Below, one piece after another: positions 63,028 to 64,000 of a stretch of DNA of 64,000 nt. Every line of letters starts with the position of its first letter. Positions within the stretch are counted from its first letter, which is position 1. The DNA lies in NCBI GenBank assembly GCA_030267565.1, contig BRXU01000048.1, forward strand, positions 434,001-498,000, read 5' to 3'. The position numbers and the translations under genes are program-made. This DNA is from Pleodorina starrii (Eukaryota; Chlorophyta; Chlorophyceae; Chlamydomonadales; Volvocaceae). Below the pieces are notes generated by a model, which worked only from the letters and a program-made list of their open reading frames with translations, was not told the DNA's origin and did no database searches.

Positions 63028-63844
63028 CGGTCCAAGAATCAACTTCGGAAGTGAGGTAAGAATGTTGTGCGTCGCTTTTGTTTGTTCTAGCCGTCTGGGC
63101 TAGCTGTACTCACTCGTCATTCTATCATCTCCTGCTTTTACAGGTAGAGATAACCAGCCTCTTCGCCCTGGCACGGCCATCACAGCTAGCAGCCACGTCA
63201 GCAGCTCAGCAACAGCCCCCAGCTCAGCCCCCAGCTCAGCCCCCAGCCCAGCCCAGCCCCCAGCTCAGCCCCCAGCCCAGCCCATTCAGCCCAGTGGCGG
63301 CACATACCGACATGCACGCACACGCACACATATGCACGCACATGCGCACACCCCTGCCAGGGGATGCATAATACTTCCTGCCTGCGGGCGGTTCCGGAGT
63401 TTGCCGTTGTATTAACATTTCTGTGTTGCCCCCCGCCCAGTGCAGGACAAGCAGTGAAGCTGAGAACACAGCAAATACCAAAGGCAGCAAATAACAGAGC
63501 AGCTCGGTCTTTGTGAAGGCCTGGCTAGTAGTATAGGTGTTATTTATTTTTATTATCCTTTCTATCCCTATTAACGGGACTCTACCGACTGTCTGCACCA
63601 TGTTACGGGTGCTTCGAGACAATTATTGTTGGTTTATTTTCCTATTTAGTATCCATCCCCCAGTAATCCCGGTTAATCCTTTCTTTCCCCGCCCCCGCCG
63701 GACACCCCAGCACCACTTACCCGACATCCGTTACCCGCCGCCTCATTTAAGCAGGAAAAAGGAAGATCTGTCATATCTCACCAAGACCTACCAACCCCAC
63801 CAAGACCTCCCAACCGCCGAGACGTCCCAACCACCAAGGCCGTC
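63028..63844. other. Gene-free stretch with simple repeats upstream of the right-edge ATG
   Basis: It contains a CAGCTCAGCCCC minisatellite (63213-63292), a CA/GC tract (63302-63352), an AT-rich patch (63538-63560) and three copies of a ~19-bp CCAAGACCTCCCAACC-like unit (63780-63838) directly before the ATG at 63845. It may be promoter and 5' UTR of a gene to the right. Confidence 0.4.
63213..63292 (+). repeat. CAGCTCAGCCCC minisatellite
   Basis: About six imperfect 12-bp units reading Pro-Ala-Gln-Pro in one frame. No exon structure around it. Confidence 0.85.
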
Positions 63845-64000
63845 ATGGACCGTCTATCCCTGCACGCCTACACCTCCGAGTTCATTCCGCACCGCCACCA
63901 TCGCCGCCGTCACCACCAAGCCCGGCACCGCCGTCCCCGTCCCCTCCTATGCCATTGCCGCCGTCACCGCAGCCAACCAGTCCGCCGCCGCCGTCGCCGC
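63845..64000 (+). CDS. Possible start of a gene running off the right edge (uncertain frame)
   Basis: ATG at 63845 in a GTCATGG context opens a frame rich in His and Arg that is not convincing. From about 63890 a different frame reads as Ser-Pro-Pro repeats, as in volvocine hydroxyproline-rich wall or pherophorin hinge regions. A third frame is also open and Ala/Val/Thr-rich. All three stay open to the window end, so the coding frame cannot be chosen. A GCC/CCG microsatellite effect could explain all of them. Confidence 0.25.
   Translation, partial: MDRLSLHAYTSEFIPHRHHRRRHHQARHRRPRPLLCHCRRHRSQPVRRRRRR

Overview
This is nuclear DNA from a eukaryote, most likely a volvocine/chlamydomonad green alga. 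The evidence is GC-rich genes split into many short exons by introns with GTGAGT-, GTGCGT- and GTGGG-type donors, Gly/Ala/Gln homopolymer runs in the proteins, TTTTAGGG-type (Chlamydomonas-like) telomere words inside introns and satellite, a TGTAA polyadenylation word, a Pro/Lys-rich tail on a secreted protease, and a flagellar-type protein. The species cannot be named from the sequence alone.

Left half (1-32.5 kb): three multi-exon genes, all on the + strand. (1) 1-11025 is the 3' part of a sperm-tail PG-rich-repeat (STPGR/ODF3-like) protein with about 26 P-G-P-G-x-Y units and a long low-complexity C-terminus; its start lies left of the window. (2) 11536-23131 is a secreted subtilisin-family (S8) protease with a signal peptide, long propeptide, complete Asp/His/Asn/Ser catalytic set, an inserted PA domain and a Pro/Lys-rich tail. 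I placed about 24 exons, nearly all confirmed by splice phase. (3) 24872-32512 is a kelch-repeat protein with a probable BTB/BACK-like helical region and a basic NLS-like segment; the sequence as given has an apparent frameshift in its third exon. A decayed ankyrin-repeat fragment (about 23.88-24.46 kb) lies between genes 2 and 3. The first gene is probably axonemal, and the second acts in the secretory or extracellular space (wall or matrix processing is a guess). The genes look like unrelated neighbours sharing a strand, not an operon.

Right half (32.5-64 kb): gene-poor, with lower GC. From 32.5 to 37 kb there is unassigned sequence, three degenerate copies of a roughly 75-bp motif, a GGGCAGAGG minisatellite and a 22-bp tandem repeat. 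From 36991 to 61989 there is a 25-kb satellite array: 20 head-to-tail copies of a 1251-bp unit with no length change anywhere. Each unit carries one telomere word and two tRNA-like (pol III A/B-box-like) segments facing each other. From 61990 to 63840 there are further B-box-like sites, a pair of ~127-bp direct repeats and several hairpins. At 63845 a possible new gene starts and runs off the right edge.

The satellite array and its internal tRNA-like heads are the best candidates for something undescribed. I see no complete transposon or bacterial-style defence system.
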